This document shows, one piece after another, positions 25,984 through 35,529 of a stretch of DNA of 64,000 nt. A program made the position numbers and the translations under genes. The stretch covers positions 3,855,001 through 3,919,000 of the forward strand of contig NZ_CP045369.1 of NCBI RefSeq assembly GCF_009363535.1. The letters run 5' to 3'. How positions within the stretch are numbered: the stretch's first letter is position 1; every line of letters starts with the position of its first letter. The notes under the pieces were generated by a model. The model saw only the letters and a list, made by a program, of their open reading frames with translations, ran no database searches and was not told the DNA's origin. The DNA is from Microbulbifer sp. THAF38 (lineage in GTDB: Bacteria; Pseudomonadota; Gammaproteobacteria; Pseudomonadales; Cellvibrionaceae).

Positions 25984-26877
25984 TTAGCCAACTTCCGCAG
26001 CGCCCTCCTCTCTAGCTTCTCGTGCCTTCTTGCGGCCGTAGTACGCGAGCAACATCCCAGATGGAAACATCAGCACACCATATACTGCAGAGGGTATCGA
26101 CATTTCACTGGAATGCATTAAAGTGAGGGTCACCATAAGGCCAATGGTGCCGTTCTTAATACCCAACTCAGTAGCTACCGCTAATCCATCTCGCGGGGAA
26201 AGCCCGCAGAAGTGGCTGATGATTAACCCAGCCAATATCCCCAATAAATTCAGCAGAATTGTAGAGGGGCCAGCCAGCAGCATAAGCTCCCCTATCCGAT
26301 CTCTCATTCCCCAAACCAACCCTACTACCAAAATAAGCAGTACCAGTGCACCGAAAATACTCACAATGCCCTCGGCACGGCTCGCTAAGTGAGGGTTCCA
26401 GGCCCGTACTATCATACCGATTACCACAGGCAACAGGACAATGACCGATAACATAGCCACTGTCCTGGCAAAGGGTAGGACGATTTCCTGCTCTGCACCA
26501 AAGTACTGGCGCAAGGCAAAGTTAGTGAAAAAAGGTAGGGTTAAAATTGTAATTAAGCTTGCGGAAACTGTTAGCACGATGGAGAGCGCCACATTGCCGC
26601 GAGCGAGCAGTGTAAACAGGTTCGAAGTTGTACCACCTGGACAGGCTGCAATAATCACCAGGCCCACAGCGATCGGAGCGGGCAAACTAAGCGCCCAACA
26701 CAGAACAAAAGCCACAAGTGGCATGAGTATGATCTGGGCAAGTGTACCGACCACCAACCCACCAGGTTTTACTGTCACCTGGTGGAAATCCCTGGCGGTC
26801 AAGGTCATTCCAATACCCACCATAATGATAAACAGCGCTATCGGCAGACCGATAGAGATCATAGGCCCTGATTCCAC
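25984..26877 (-). CDS. Bile acid:sodium symporter family (BASS) transporter
   Basis: A 297-residue inner-membrane protein with nine or ten helices. The family's central ACPGGTTSNLFTLLARGNVALSI is at about 77-99, and the second half carries ATELGIKNGTIGLMV. Start at GTG 26877 after AGGAGG. Bacterial members carry organic anions with Na+. It is tail-to-tail with the Crp/Fnr gene. Substrate unknown. Confidence 0.88.
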   Translation of the reverse strand: MESGPMISIGLPIALFIIMVGIGMTLTARDFHQVTVKPGGLVVGTLAQIILMPLVAFVLCWALSLPAPIAVGLVIIAACPGGTTSNLFTLLARGNVALSIVLTVSASLITILTLPFFTNFALRQYFGAEQEIVLPFARTVAMLSVIVLLPVVIGMIVRAWNPHLASRAEGIVSIFGALVLLILVVGLVWGMRDRIGELMLLAGPSTILLNLLGILAGLIISHFCGLSPRDGLAVATELGIKNGTIGLMVTLTLMHSSEMSIPSAVYGVLMFPSGMLLAYYGRKKAREAREEGAAEVG

Positions 26878-27095
26878 ACTCGCCTCCTCTTTTTATTATT
26901 GTCTGGCTATAGGCCCCTAGTTCCAACACAGATTACGCTTTGGCGGACACCAGTAATCCACAGCATAAGAGAAAAAAGGGGTTGCTTGTTTTTATTATTT
27001 ACAGTGTTTCTCGAAGTTGAACCCTAGCACAACCAACAGACAGATGCCGCCTCTGGTAGAATCTGAAAGCCTTTTGTGAAGCTGATTGGGTTTTT

Positions 27096-28040
27096 ATGAG
27101 CGATAGATTTCCCTCCCCGATTGTAAATAACTGGTCCAACCTGCTCTGGTCACTGGGCAGTAACGATATCGCCAGTACTGCCAGTGATTCAAAAAACACC
27201 GTCAAACTGCCAAGGCTGCCTATGGTACGTCAGAGTCAACTGCACAGTTATTTTTCCCGCGAAGAAGTCAAACAACAGCTTCTCAATAAGCTTGAAACAC
27301 ACCTAATAGATAGCGACCAACATAAACCTACCAGCCGCCTCGGCGTTTACTTTGAGCGCCTCTGGTCATTTGCTTTTCAGTACCACCCCGATTACCAATT
27401 GCTACATCAGAACCTGCCTTTACGTATCGAGGGTAGAACCCTCGGTGAATTGGATTTTGTGGTCCAACATTTGCCCACCAACCGCTGTGAGCACTGGGAA
27501 ATTGCAGTTAAGTTCTATCTCGCACTACCCCGCCGCTACTGGGTTGGCCCAGGTCTCAAGGACCGCTTGGATATCAAAATAAAGCGCATGGCGGAACATC
27601 AATTACCTCTTATTCAGCAGCAGGCGGTGCAACCTCTTTTAAACGCATTGGGGCTTCACATTGAGCAACAGTGGACACTGATGCCCGGCCGCCTCTTCAG
27701 CCCCCTGCCAATTCATAGCAATCCGTTTTTCAATAAGAAGCTGACCCACCTGCAAGACAAAAACTGGTGGGCAGATCTAGAAACTTTCAAGGGTCTTTTT
27801 CAAGGAAGTGACACAGCGGGTCTACGCTGGTTCCACCTCCCGAAGAGAGCGTGGCTAGCACCGATTGAATCGGATGAAGCTCGCGGTAACTCTTTTAAGC
27901 AGCTCACTGTAGGGTTGGAGAATTCAACTGTGAATAAGCCCCTATGCTTTGCGCTAGTGGGGGAGAAGGGTGAAATTAGCCGCGGTTTTATTGTCCCCAG
28001 TAACTGGTTGCAACGGGCACTGGAAGCCCTCCCTTCTTAG
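27096..28040 (+). CDS. DUF1853 family protein
   Basis: A 314-residue protein matching DUF1853, with SRLGVYFERLWSFAFQYHPDYQLL and WEIAVKFYLALPRRYWVGPGLKDRLDIKI. The order E (YFERL), then GELDFVV, then EIAVKFY resembles the PD-(D/E)xK nuclease core, so a nuclease-like fold is plausible. No signal peptide or membrane span. No function is known. Confidence 0.8.
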   Translation: MSDRFPSPIVNNWSNLLWSLGSNDIASTASDSKNTVKLPRLPMVRQSQLHSYFSREEVKQQLLNKLETHLIDSDQHKPTSRLGVYFERLWSFAFQYHPDYQLLHQNLPLRIEGRTLGELDFVVQHLPTNRCEHWEIAVKFYLALPRRYWVGPGLKDRLDIKIKRMAEHQLPLIQQQAVQPLLNALGLHIEQQWTLMPGRLFSPLPIHSNPFFNKKLTHLQDKNWWADLETFKGLFQGSDTAGLRWFHLPKRAWLAPIESDEARGNSFKQLTVGLENSTVNKPLCFALVGEKGEISRGFIVPSNWLQRALEALPS

Positions 28041-28223
28041 ACTTCCTAAGAAAGTATGCAACCTCTATCAACAACATCGCCCATTCACTTCCTCCCTCTG
28101 GCCAATGACTACTCTTCGAGCAGCTATCCCAAAAGCCCGCTATACAAAACTTTCTCAATTATTGATTGACTTAGGTCAATTTACCTTTACAATTTTCAGA
28201 AATTTCTGAAAGTTAAGAATCTA

Positions 28224-28778
28224 ATGAAACTTTCTAGTCAAGCCCAAGCCTTTGTCTTGCACTTTGGAGAAATGGGTAGCCGGTGGGGCTTCAACCGCAC
28301 GGTAGGCCAGATGTTTGCCCTGCTGACTATCCACCCCTCCCCGCTCAACGCCGAGCAATTAGCCCAGGCACTGAAGATCAGCCGAGGCAATGTGAGTATG
28401 GGCCTCAAGGAACTGCAGGCCTGGCGCCTTATTGAGCTGCAGCACCAGCCCGGTGACCGCAAAGACTATTTCACCGCAGCTGGTTCCATTTGGGAGCTTG
28501 CCCGTACCGTATTTGAGGAGCGACGCAAGCGCGAACTGGACCCTACTCTAAGCTTGTTGCGCCAACTTCTCCTCAATGAGCCCCAGGATGAACAAGAGGT
28601 TCAAGCACAGGAAAAAATTCAGGAGGTATACAGCCTGCTGGAGTTGCTGGATGAGTTTGCCAACACCCTGAGCAAGCTGGATCACGATGATTTACTCCGG
28701 CTAATGAAACTGGGCTCCGGCATCGTCAAGCTGCTCGAACTGAAAAGTAAAATGACAGGGGGGAAAACTTCCGAATAA
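28224..28778 (+). CDS. GbsR/MarR family transcriptional regulator
   Basis: A 184-residue protein with a MarR-like winged helix (about 25-95; LNAEQLAQALKISRGNVSMGLKELQAW, then a GDRKDYF wing) and a helical C-terminal half. This matches the GbsR branch. It lies 199 bases upstream of the bd-type oxidase genes on the same strand and may control them. Confidence 0.85.
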   Translation: MKLSSQAQAFVLHFGEMGSRWGFNRTVGQMFALLTIHPSPLNAEQLAQALKISRGNVSMGLKELQAWRLIELQHQPGDRKDYFTAAGSIWELARTVFEERRKRELDPTLSLLRQLLLNEPQDEQEVQAQEKIQEVYSLLELLDEFANTLSKLDHDDLLRLMKLGSGIVKLLELKSKMTGGKTSE

Positions 28779-28977
28779 GCACCTGCCTGAATTGCCCCTT
28801 AGGCAGCAAAAATCGATGGTATAGGGATATACCGCCGCCGACCCCGCGTCGGCAGTCGCTCAAAAAATACCGCGGGTCCATACTCCTGCAATGGTGTTTG
28901 ACGGGCACCGCCGGGCCGCTTAGGAAGAGTCGCCCGATTATCTGGTTAATAAATTAGTCCGACCAGCAGAGGCTCCC

Positions 28978-30372
28978 ATGCTAGATACTCTGATCCTCTC
29001 CCGAATACAGTTTGCCGCCAATATAAGTTTTCATATTCTCTTTCCCACCATCACTATCGCCCTCGCCTGGATTATCGTTTTTTTCAAGCTTCGCTATGAC
29101 CAAACTGACAACCCCGTCTGGATGCGTGCCTATCGCTTTTGGGTAAAGGTCTTCGCCCTAACCTTTGCTCTCGGGGTCGTAAGTGGCATCACCATGTCTT
29201 TCCAGTTTGGCACCAACTGGCCAGGCTACATGGCGCGAGTTGGCAATATCGCCGGGCCTCTCCTGGGCTATGAGGTACTGACCGCCTTTTTCCTGGAGGC
29301 CACTTTTTTGGGCATTATGTTGTTCGGGATTAAGCGCGTCCCCAGTAAAGTGCACACCTTCTCGGCCTTTGTAGTGGCTGCTGGCACCACCCTCTCCGCC
29401 TTTTGGATCATTGCCTTAAATTCCTGGATGCAGACTCCATCCGGCTTTGAACTGCGCGATGGTGTCGCCTATCCCGAGAGCTGGCTGGCTATTATTTTTA
29501 ACGCCTCTTTCCCCTACCGGCTCACCCATATGCTGCTGGCCTCGGGTCTCACGGCGGCCTTTTTTGTCGCGGGCATCTCCGCTTACCGAATTCTCAAAGG
29601 CGACCCCAAGAGAGCACCGCGTCTGGCGCTTAAAACCGGACTTATTTTGGCGGCTGTTTTTATTCCCATTCAGATTTTTGTCGGTGACCTGCATGGTCTC
29701 AATACCTTTAAATACCAGCCACAAAAAGTGGCGGCTATGGAAGGGGTATGGGAAACAGAAAGGGGCGCACCACTGCTGCTGTTTGCAATCCCTGATGGCG
29801 AAGCAAAAACCAATCACTACGAAATTGCCATACCTAAAATGGCCAGCCTTATCCTGACCCATGACTTAAACGGGGAGGTTAAGGGAATTGAAGAATTTCC
29901 CGATGATCACCCGCCGGTGGCTCCAGTGTTTTTCGCCTTTAGAATTATGGTCGGCATGGGACTTTTAATGCTGGCTGTGGCCTGGGGCGGCTGCTACCTC
30001 CTATGGCGGCGCAAAGAGCTACCCCGTTGGGCGCTCAAAACCCTTGTCGCTATGACATTCGCCGGATGGGTCGCCACATTGGCGGGCTGGTACGTGACTG
30101 AAATTGGTCGACAGCCCTGGTTGGTGACCGGAGTGCTGAGAACGGCGGATGCCGTAACACAGATTCCACCATCTCATGTGGGCTTTTCCCTCACGCTCTA
30201 TCTTGTTGTCTATGTCGTCCTTCTCTATGCCTATATCCACACACTTAAAGTGATGGCACTCAAGTCTGTCAAAGTGGAGGAATTTGAAACCGAGGAACCT
30301 CTCGCCGGAGGCAGCCTAACCAACTTGCCAGAATCCACCCAAAAGCAATCCAAGGGGGAATCCCATGAGTGA
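28978..30372 (+). CDS. cydA: Cytochrome bd-type quinol oxidase subunit I (CIO type)
   Basis: A 464-residue subunit I with about nine helices. The heme ligands are in place: His19 (SRIQFAANISFH), His184 (FPYRLTHML) and Met324 (FRIMVGMG). The quinol loop after GDLHGLNTFKYQPQK is short, as in the cyanide-insensitive (CioA) group rather than long-loop CydA. The enzyme oxidises quinol and reduces O2 to water at the inner membrane without pumping protons. It overlaps subunit II by 8 bases. Confidence 0.94.
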   Translation: MLDTLILSRIQFAANISFHILFPTITIALAWIIVFFKLRYDQTDNPVWMRAYRFWVKVFALTFALGVVSGITMSFQFGTNWPGYMARVGNIAGPLLGYEVLTAFFLEATFLGIMLFGIKRVPSKVHTFSAFVVAAGTTLSAFWIIALNSWMQTPSGFELRDGVAYPESWLAIIFNASFPYRLTHMLLASGLTAAFFVAGISAYRILKGDPKRAPRLALKTGLILAAVFIPIQIFVGDLHGLNTFKYQPQKVAAMEGVWETERGAPLLLFAIPDGEAKTNHYEIAIPKMASLILTHDLNGEVKGIEEFPDDHPPVAPVFFAFRIMVGMGLLMLAVAWGGCYLLWRRKELPRWALKTLVAMTFAGWVATLAGWYVTEIGRQPWLVTGVLRTADAVTQIPPSHVGFSLTLYLVVYVVLLYAYIHTLKVMALKSVKVEEFETEEPLAGGSLTNLPESTQKQSKGESHE

Positions 30373-31384
30373 GGCCGCCACCTCCACAGCCTATTGGCTA
30401 CCCGTTATCTTTATCGGCCTGATGGGCTTCGCAGTTCTGGTTTATGCCATTTTGGACGGTTACGATCTGGGGGTGGGTATTCTCCTCCCCCTGGCTGAGG
30501 AGGATGAAGCCCAGCGAGATACCATGATCGCCTCGATCGGCCCCTTCTGGGATGCGAATGAGACCTGGCTGGTGCTCGCTATAGGCCTGCTACTCATCGC
30601 CTTTCCAATTGCCCACAACCTCATACTGATGCACCTCTATATCCCAGCGGCCATTATGTTGGTGGGCCTGATTTTACGTGGCGTGGCTTTTGACTTCCGA
30701 GCTAAAGCGGCTGTGGGGCACAAACTCGCCTGGGATCGGACTTTCAAGGCCGGGTCGATCATCACCACTTTGGCCCAGGGTTATATGCTGGGACAGTATG
30801 TGATGGGTTTCCAGGCGGGCTGGCAGGCACAGCTTTTTTCTGGGGTAAGCGCATTAGGGGTGACTGCCGCATATAGCTATATGGGCTCGGCCTGGCTTGT
30901 TTTGAAAACTGAGTCTCAATTACAAGAGCGTGCTGTGCGCTGGGCGCGCCGGGCTGGAAGAGCAACGCTTCTCGGAGTGGTCTCGGTCTCCGCAATCAAT
31001 CCACTGGTTAACCCCACCGTTTTTGATCGCTGGTTTAGTTACCCCTTAGTGATGTTTGTACTCCTGATACCCACCCTGTGTTTTCTGGCCTTTATTTTTA
31101 ATGACCTTCTGCTGGCCAGATTACCCAAAGCCAATGACAGACACAGTGCACTGCCCTTTGTCCTGGTAGTGACCATTTTCCTCATGTGCTTTACCGGCCT
31201 GGCCTTTAGCTTTTTCCCCGATATAGTGCCTGGGCAATTGAATATCTGGCAGGCAGCCAGTGCCACTGCTTCTTTGAAGTTTATTCTTGTGGGCGCACTA
31301 ATTGTTGTGCCGGTAATCCTTATCTATACGGCCTTTTCCTACCGGGTATTTCGCGGCAAAGCTACCGAACTTCACTATCATTAA
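30365..31384 (+). CDS. cydB: Cytochrome bd-type quinol oxidase subunit II
   Basis: A 339-residue subunit II with the family opening GFAVLVYAILDGYDLGVGIL and IGPFWDANETWLVLAIG, and eight or nine helices. It follows cydA with an 8-base overlap. No obvious CydX-like small gene follows. A long imperfect inverted repeat lies at 31394-31464. Confidence 0.94.
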   Translation: MSEAATSTAYWLPVIFIGLMGFAVLVYAILDGYDLGVGILLPLAEEDEAQRDTMIASIGPFWDANETWLVLAIGLLLIAFPIAHNLILMHLYIPAAIMLVGLILRGVAFDFRAKAAVGHKLAWDRTFKAGSIITTLAQGYMLGQYVMGFQAGWQAQLFSGVSALGVTAAYSYMGSAWLVLKTESQLQERAVRWARRAGRATLLGVVSVSAINPLVNPTVFDRWFSYPLVMFVLLIPTLCFLAFIFNDLLLARLPKANDRHSALPFVLVVTIFLMCFTGLAFSFFPDIVPGQLNIWQAASATASLKFILVGALIVVPVILIYTAFSYRVFRGKATELHYH

Positions 31385-31393
31385 CGCAACTTC

Positions 31394-31464
31394 TTCGAAT
31401 TGTGTGGGATAGTAACACTTAATCAAATTCAATCTGCCAGCGCGGAACTATCCCACAATTCGAA
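31394..31464. repeat. Long inverted repeat after cydAB
   Basis: The left arm at 31394-31413 and the right arm at 31447-31464 pair over 18 bp, with one 2-base bulge (TG) in the left arm, around a 33-base loop. There is no T-run, so this is not a standard intrinsic terminator. It may act as a stabilising 3' hairpin or be a small mobile palindrome. Confidence 0.75.
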
Positions 31465-31589
31465 CAAAATCCCCTTGCTCCCCGAAATTGGTACGATAAT
31501 AATCATCAATTCCAGAAGACAATTTTTTACAAGGAAGTAAAGCGCACTTCTGGCGCTTGCCAACTGCGCTTGTCTAAGGGGAGGGAAAT

Positions 31590-32282
31590 TTGAACCAAAT
31601 CGATCGACGGGCTATTAGCCGGCGCGACACTGCTAGTCCGCGCAAACCACAACGCAAAAACGGCCGCGAGAAGTATGAAAAGCTTCTTGATGCGCTGGAA
31701 ACTCTCATTTCCGAGCAGGATTCCACGGATATCAGCCTCGCTAATCTCAGCCAAGTGGCCGGGGTTCCCGCTGCATCTGTGTACCACTTTTTCCCGAGTG
31801 TAGATGCCAGCCTGACCGCCCTGGCGGAGCGCCATTACAAGTCGTTTGGCGACGTGGTACTGGGGCATTCAGACTTCTCACCGGCAGATAGCTGGCAAGA
31901 TATGCTCTACCATTTGTGCGATTTAGTGCGTAGTTATTACGAGGATAATATCTCTGCGCTCAAGGTGCACTATGGTCCACAATCCAGCTGGGCGTTGCGT
32001 CAATTACAGATGGAAAACAACTGGCGTTTGGCAGATACCTTAATTAAGAATCTGTCTCGCGAGTTTGAGCTACCTCCATCGCAAGATTGGCGCGACCGCT
32101 TTATGTGCGCCATCAATATCAATGATTCATTCTGCTCCCAGGCCTACTCGCGCTTCGGCAGAATTACCGAGGAGGCCGCCGCTGAGGGTAAGCGGGCAGC
32201 CGCGGCTTACTTGAAACTGTATCTCGGGGAGCTTTTGCAACGGCGTCAGCTGCGCTTTGCTCCATTGGAGGCCTCAGCCTGA
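31590..32282 (+). CDS. TetR family transcriptional regulator
   Basis: A 230-residue regulator with an N-terminal TetR helix-turn-helix (about 25-70; ISLANLSQVAGVPAASVYHFFPSVDASLTAL) and a helical ligand domain. The start is TTG at 31590 with GGGGAGGG ahead of it. The first 25 residues are basic. No adjacent divergent target; ligand unknown. Confidence 0.88.
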   Translation: MNQIDRRAISRRDTASPRKPQRKNGREKYEKLLDALETLISEQDSTDISLANLSQVAGVPAASVYHFFPSVDASLTALAERHYKSFGDVVLGHSDFSPADSWQDMLYHLCDLVRSYYEDNISALKVHYGPQSSWALRQLQMENNWRLADTLIKNLSREFELPPSQDWRDRFMCAININDSFCSQAYSRFGRITEEAAAEGKRAAAAYLKLYLGELLQRRQLRFAPLEASA

Positions 32283-32284
32283 AA

Positions 32285-32313
32285 ATTTAAATTTTACTAA
32301 TTAAAATTTAAAT
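32285..32313. repeat. AT-only palindrome just after the TetR gene
   Basis: ATTTAAATTTTA (32285-32296) and TAAAATTTAAAT (32302-32313) form a perfect 12-bp inverted repeat with a 5-base spacer, starting 3 bases after the stop codon and 15 bases before a GC-rich terminator. Confidence 0.8.
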
Positions 32314-32327
32314 AGTGCTTCTGTAAC

Positions 32328-32361
32328 AAAGGCCTGGCAGACTTTTCTGCCAGGCCTTTTT
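32328..32361 (+). terminator. Rho-independent terminator after the TetR gene
   Basis: A perfect 14-bp stem, AAAGGCCTGGCAGA (32328-32341) with TCTGCCAGGCCTTT (32346-32359), has a 4-base loop and continues into a T-run. Confidence 0.92.
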
Positions 32362-32813
32362 ATTTGCGATGCAAATTTTACATTCAATTATTTAAATTTA
32401 ATCGTTTTTCAGTGTAAAAATAACGACTGCTGCAATACTGAAAACCGTTGTTTTTTTACCATGCGCCGAGCCTCCACGTATAAAAAAGCAGTTTTTTATA
32501 CTCAAAACCAAACACCTCCAAAGACGTTCTTTTAAAAAATCCGGGCATTCTAATAATCTCTTTTTCTAGACTATTTTGTTATAAAATCTCGGCCATCTGT
32601 TAGCCCTTATCCGTTAGCCCTCAATTGATAGCGATGGATCCCCCTCAAAAAAACCTAGCCGCCAGTTAGAACCGCTTTTTGAACTATTCGGGCCATAAAA
32701 TAGCCAAACAACTAGCAGCCACAAACTGCTTTTTGTTTACCAAATTTTGTGACCAGTGACCCACAAACTAAGATTATGCCTAGTGCTCTAACTCAATTGA
32801 GGGGAGATTGTAT
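32362..32813. other. AT-rich intergenic region before the DUF465 gene
   Basis: No gene seen. It holds another palindrome, GTATAAAAAA (32478-32487) with TTTTTTATAC (32492-32501), and several A/T runs. The promoter of the small DUF465 gene should lie in its right part. Confidence 0.45.
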
Positions 32814-33065
32814 ATGTCCATTGCCGCACATGAACTGGAGCTGGATTTTCCCGAGCATGCCGAAACCATCAAACAATTGATCAGGGACGACGTAGAATTC
32901 AAGCTGGACAATGACCTCTACCGAAGACTGGACAAACAGATACGAGGACTCCAGGACAGTGGCATCGGCACCGATGACGATCATTATTCAAGCCTGAAAA
33001 AACAGCGAGCCTACCTCAAGCAACATCTCTACAATCGCATTACCGATGTCGTTCCTCATCATTAG
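32814..33065 (+). CDS. YdcH/DUF465 family small protein
   Basis: An 83-residue protein started at ATG 32814, seven bases after GGGGAG (an in-frame TTG at 32808 is less likely). The pattern H..EL.LDFPEH..TI..L, a helix with charged repeats, and DDHYSSLKKQRAYLKQHLYNRI match DUF465, a short antiparallel coiled-coil hairpin. It is cytoplasmic, with no known function. Confidence 0.75.
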   Translation: MSIAAHELELDFPEHAETIKQLIRDDVEFKLDNDLYRRLDKQIRGLQDSGIGTDDDHYSSLKKQRAYLKQHLYNRITDVVPHH

Positions 33066-33945
33066 CATTTGAGAGATGTGCCCATCGTAATTAGCGGTGC
33101 TAGATCACGAACGCCTTCTCAATAAAACGCCAAAGTGATCCAGTGCCGCCATGCGGCTCTATCTCACCTATTCTTCATCCTTAGTCTGTACAGCTCGCAT
33201 CTTGATAAAGATGCTGGCGACCTAACACCACTAAAAATAAATGGGATCTAAAAACGTCCCACCAGGGCATAAATGACGTAGGTTCGCAGACAGATAGAAA
33301 AACCGCAGGCGTGAAGGTCTTCTGTCGGAATTTCACTAGTAGCGTCACAATCATGTGGCTTGCCAAAATTGGGGTTATTTTGAAGCCAAAGTCGGCCTAA
33401 GACCCGATACATTCAATTTTTAAATATCACCCTTGTTACGCCCTTTTCTCATCTCGGTTTTAGACCAAAGACCTCAATTGAAGAGGAGCAAGGTTTCAAT
33501 TAAGAGCCCTGGCTCCAGCTGCCAATTCATCCGCTCGAGCTTCTCTAAGCCCAGGAAAGCGTCGAAGTACTACTGGGTCAGAAGGAAAGAATACACTGCG
33601 CTCACGACGCGCTGTGAATACATCCCTGTAAACTCGTAATCGGCATCCATGCCTCATACGGTCCCGAGCACAGTGTATTCTTTCCTTCCCCCTTTTGAGT
33701 AACTCCGTTAAATGAATAACACCCTTATGACCTCAATGACCTCAAGCTAAAATTGGCGCCGCTATACCAATCTTTAGCTAGCCCTGAACCGGAGTCGACA
33801 TCGACGATGGCGAAAATCCGCACCATTCGCCGCTAAATGTGTTCCTTTGGCGGGTGAATAAATTCTTAGTAGTTCTCAGCCTTTCACAGGCTTCTCTAAA
33901 CTGTCATATCCCGCCGATAGCCTGAGCGCTTTTTAGAGCCTAGCC
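33066..33945. other. Gene-poor 880-base region with a MITE-like element
   Basis: No convincing gene on either strand. The short frames here (for example 33181-33366 minus and 33433-33639 plus) lack recognisable motifs and good ribosome sites. It may hold gene debris too degraded to name. A 108-base inverted-repeat element lies at 33581-33688. Confidence 0.5.
33581..33688. repeat. MITE-like element with 18-bp terminal inverted repeats
   Basis: The ends at 33581-33598 (GAAGGAAAGAATACACTG) and 33671-33688 are perfect inverted repeats. Pairing extends about five bases inward with one mismatch. The 72-base interior has a GGCATCCATGCC-type core that, from memory, resembles dispersed intergenic repeats of marine gammaproteobacteria. 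No coding capacity. No second copy was noticed in this window. Confidence 0.7.
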
Positions 33946-35529
33946 ATGCCTAACAGATCAAAAAGTCCCGCGTGGGTCCTGCTACACACAGCGCTAGTCA
34001 TAGCGGTGACTTGCAGCCTGTTTAGTGGGTTGAGAATTGCCACATTGAGTAAACCTGCCATTGCCTCTATTGAAGAGCTGCTGCCCCAGGGGGAAGTTCA
34101 CAGTGTGCACTTCCTCTCTGCAGTCCTGCTTTCACTGGTTGCATTGGCCTATTTATGTTCAAGAATTTTACGCCGTTATCAGGCCGAGCAGAAATTTGGA
34201 CGCAAGCCATTGAATTACCACAGGGTAGTGACCTGGGGGGGCATTAGCCTGATTGGAGTCTCGCTGGCCAGTGGCTGGTTACTCTTTAGCGGAATTAGCA
34301 AACTACCACTAACCAGAACGCTACATTTTTACGCTGCACTTGGGCTCACAGCCTACATTTTCCTGCATGCAGGGGTGTATCTGGTTCAGTTTGGGCAAAA
34401 CGTTCTGAAATATATCCTGAAGCCCGCCGCAACAAAGAGAGCCCAGCTGGTTTTGCTCTGTAGCTTCCTAACTATTTTTCTAATGGGCGGCTGGCTACTT
34501 CTAGCCAAGTTCACTTATTACCAACTACCGGTTTCCACAATCGCTGCAGATACGATTATCGATATTGATGGCCATGCCAATGAGTCCCAGTGGGCGGATG
34601 CTGATGCACTAGAGGTCAGTACCGATGGCGGAGCCAATTTTTATCAAGGCCGTACCGATGTCCGCCTCAAAGCTTTGCAAAATGGTGAGGAAATTTATTT
34701 CCATATCTCCTGGCAAGACCCCACGGAAAGCCTGGCTCACCTACCCCTGATAAAAACCGACCAAGGCTGGAAAATCCAGCAGCAAGGTTTTGAAAAGTTT
34801 GATGAAAGCCGCTACTACGAAGATAAGTTTGCCCTGTTACTCTCCAGTCACTGCGATTTTGCCGGTGCCGGTACCGCACACTTGGGCCGTTCACCACTGC
34901 CAGGTAAGCCCGCAAATTGGCATGGCAAGGGCTACCACTACAGCCAGTCGGGCCAATTGCACGATCTCTGGCACTGGAAGGCGGTGCGCACCAACAAAAT
35001 GTATTTAGCGGATGATAATTTTATCGGTGCACCAGATAAAGTACGTGCAGGCATACGGCGTTATACCGCTGGTTACCAACAGGATGGTAAGGAATCCGGT
35101 GCCTACCTGATGAACTGGAAATGGTATTCCCCCGATAGCATCACTCCCAAACGCCTACCCAGAGATACAAATGCCTTGGCCCCCTTCCAAAGTTTTGATC
35201 AAGAGCGAGCACTGGACTGGACTATCTCCTGGTTTGATTACCAGCCCTACTCAACTGAAAGTGATCAGCTGGCGACGGGTACCCTAATGCCTTCGGTACT
35301 CTATACCTCAAATCGTTTTGAAGGGGACCGCGCTGATGTTAGGGCCAAGGGGGTGTGGCACGATGGTTTTTGGTCCCTCGAATTAGTGCGTAAATTAAAT
35401 ACGGCCTCTCCCCTGGATATTCCTATCGAAGACGGCACCTGCCTATGGGTCTCAGCATTTGATCGTGCTCAAGTTGCCCACACCCGGCACACCAGGGCCA
35501 TTCAACTGAATCTGAGTAAAGCACTATGA
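33946..35529 (+). CDS. Membrane cytochrome b fused to an ethylbenzene-dehydrogenase-like heme domain
   Basis: A 527-residue protein. The N-terminal ~185 residues hold about five membrane helices with paired histidines (HSVHFLSAV, RTLHFYAALG, FLHAGVYLVQ), as in b561-type cytochromes. The rest (about 200-520) resembles the gamma subunit of ethylbenzene/DMSO-type dehydrogenases, a periplasmic heme b-binding domain (DIDGHANESQWADADAL start, YHYSQSGQLHDLWHWK middle). Such proteins pass electrons between the membrane and the periplasm. The 4-base overlap with the next gene indicates one operon. The partner enzyme is not apparent. Confidence 0.78.
   Translation: MPNRSKSPAWVLLHTALVIAVTCSLFSGLRIATLSKPAIASIEELLPQGEVHSVHFLSAVLLSLVALAYLCSRILRRYQAEQKFGRKPLNYHRVVTWGGISLIGVSLASGWLLFSGISKLPLTRTLHFYAALGLTAYIFLHAGVYLVQFGQNVLKYILKPAATKRAQLVLLCSFLTIFLMGGWLLLAKFTYYQLPVSTIAADTIIDIDGHANESQWADADALEVSTDGGANFYQGRTDVRLKALQNGEEIYFHISWQDPTESLAHLPLIKTDQGWKIQQQGFEKFDESRYYEDKFALLLSSHCDFAGAGTAHLGRSPLPGKPANWHGKGYHYSQSGQLHDLWHWKAVRTNKMYLADDNFIGAPDKVRAGIRRYTAGYQQDGKESGAYLMNWKWYSPDSITPKRLPRDTNALAPFQSFDQERALDWTISWFDYQPYSTESDQLATGTLMPSVLYTSNRFEGDRADVRAKGVWHDGFWSLELVRKLNTASPLDIPIEDGTCLWVSAFDRAQVAHTRHTRAIQLNLSKAL

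Noticed and set aside
33181..33366. Possible transposase remnant on the minus strand
   Set aside because: No DDE or other transposase motif could be identified, so it cannot be supported.
33433..33639. 68-residue plus-strand frame
   Set aside because: It overlaps the MITE-like inverted-repeat element and shows no protein pattern.
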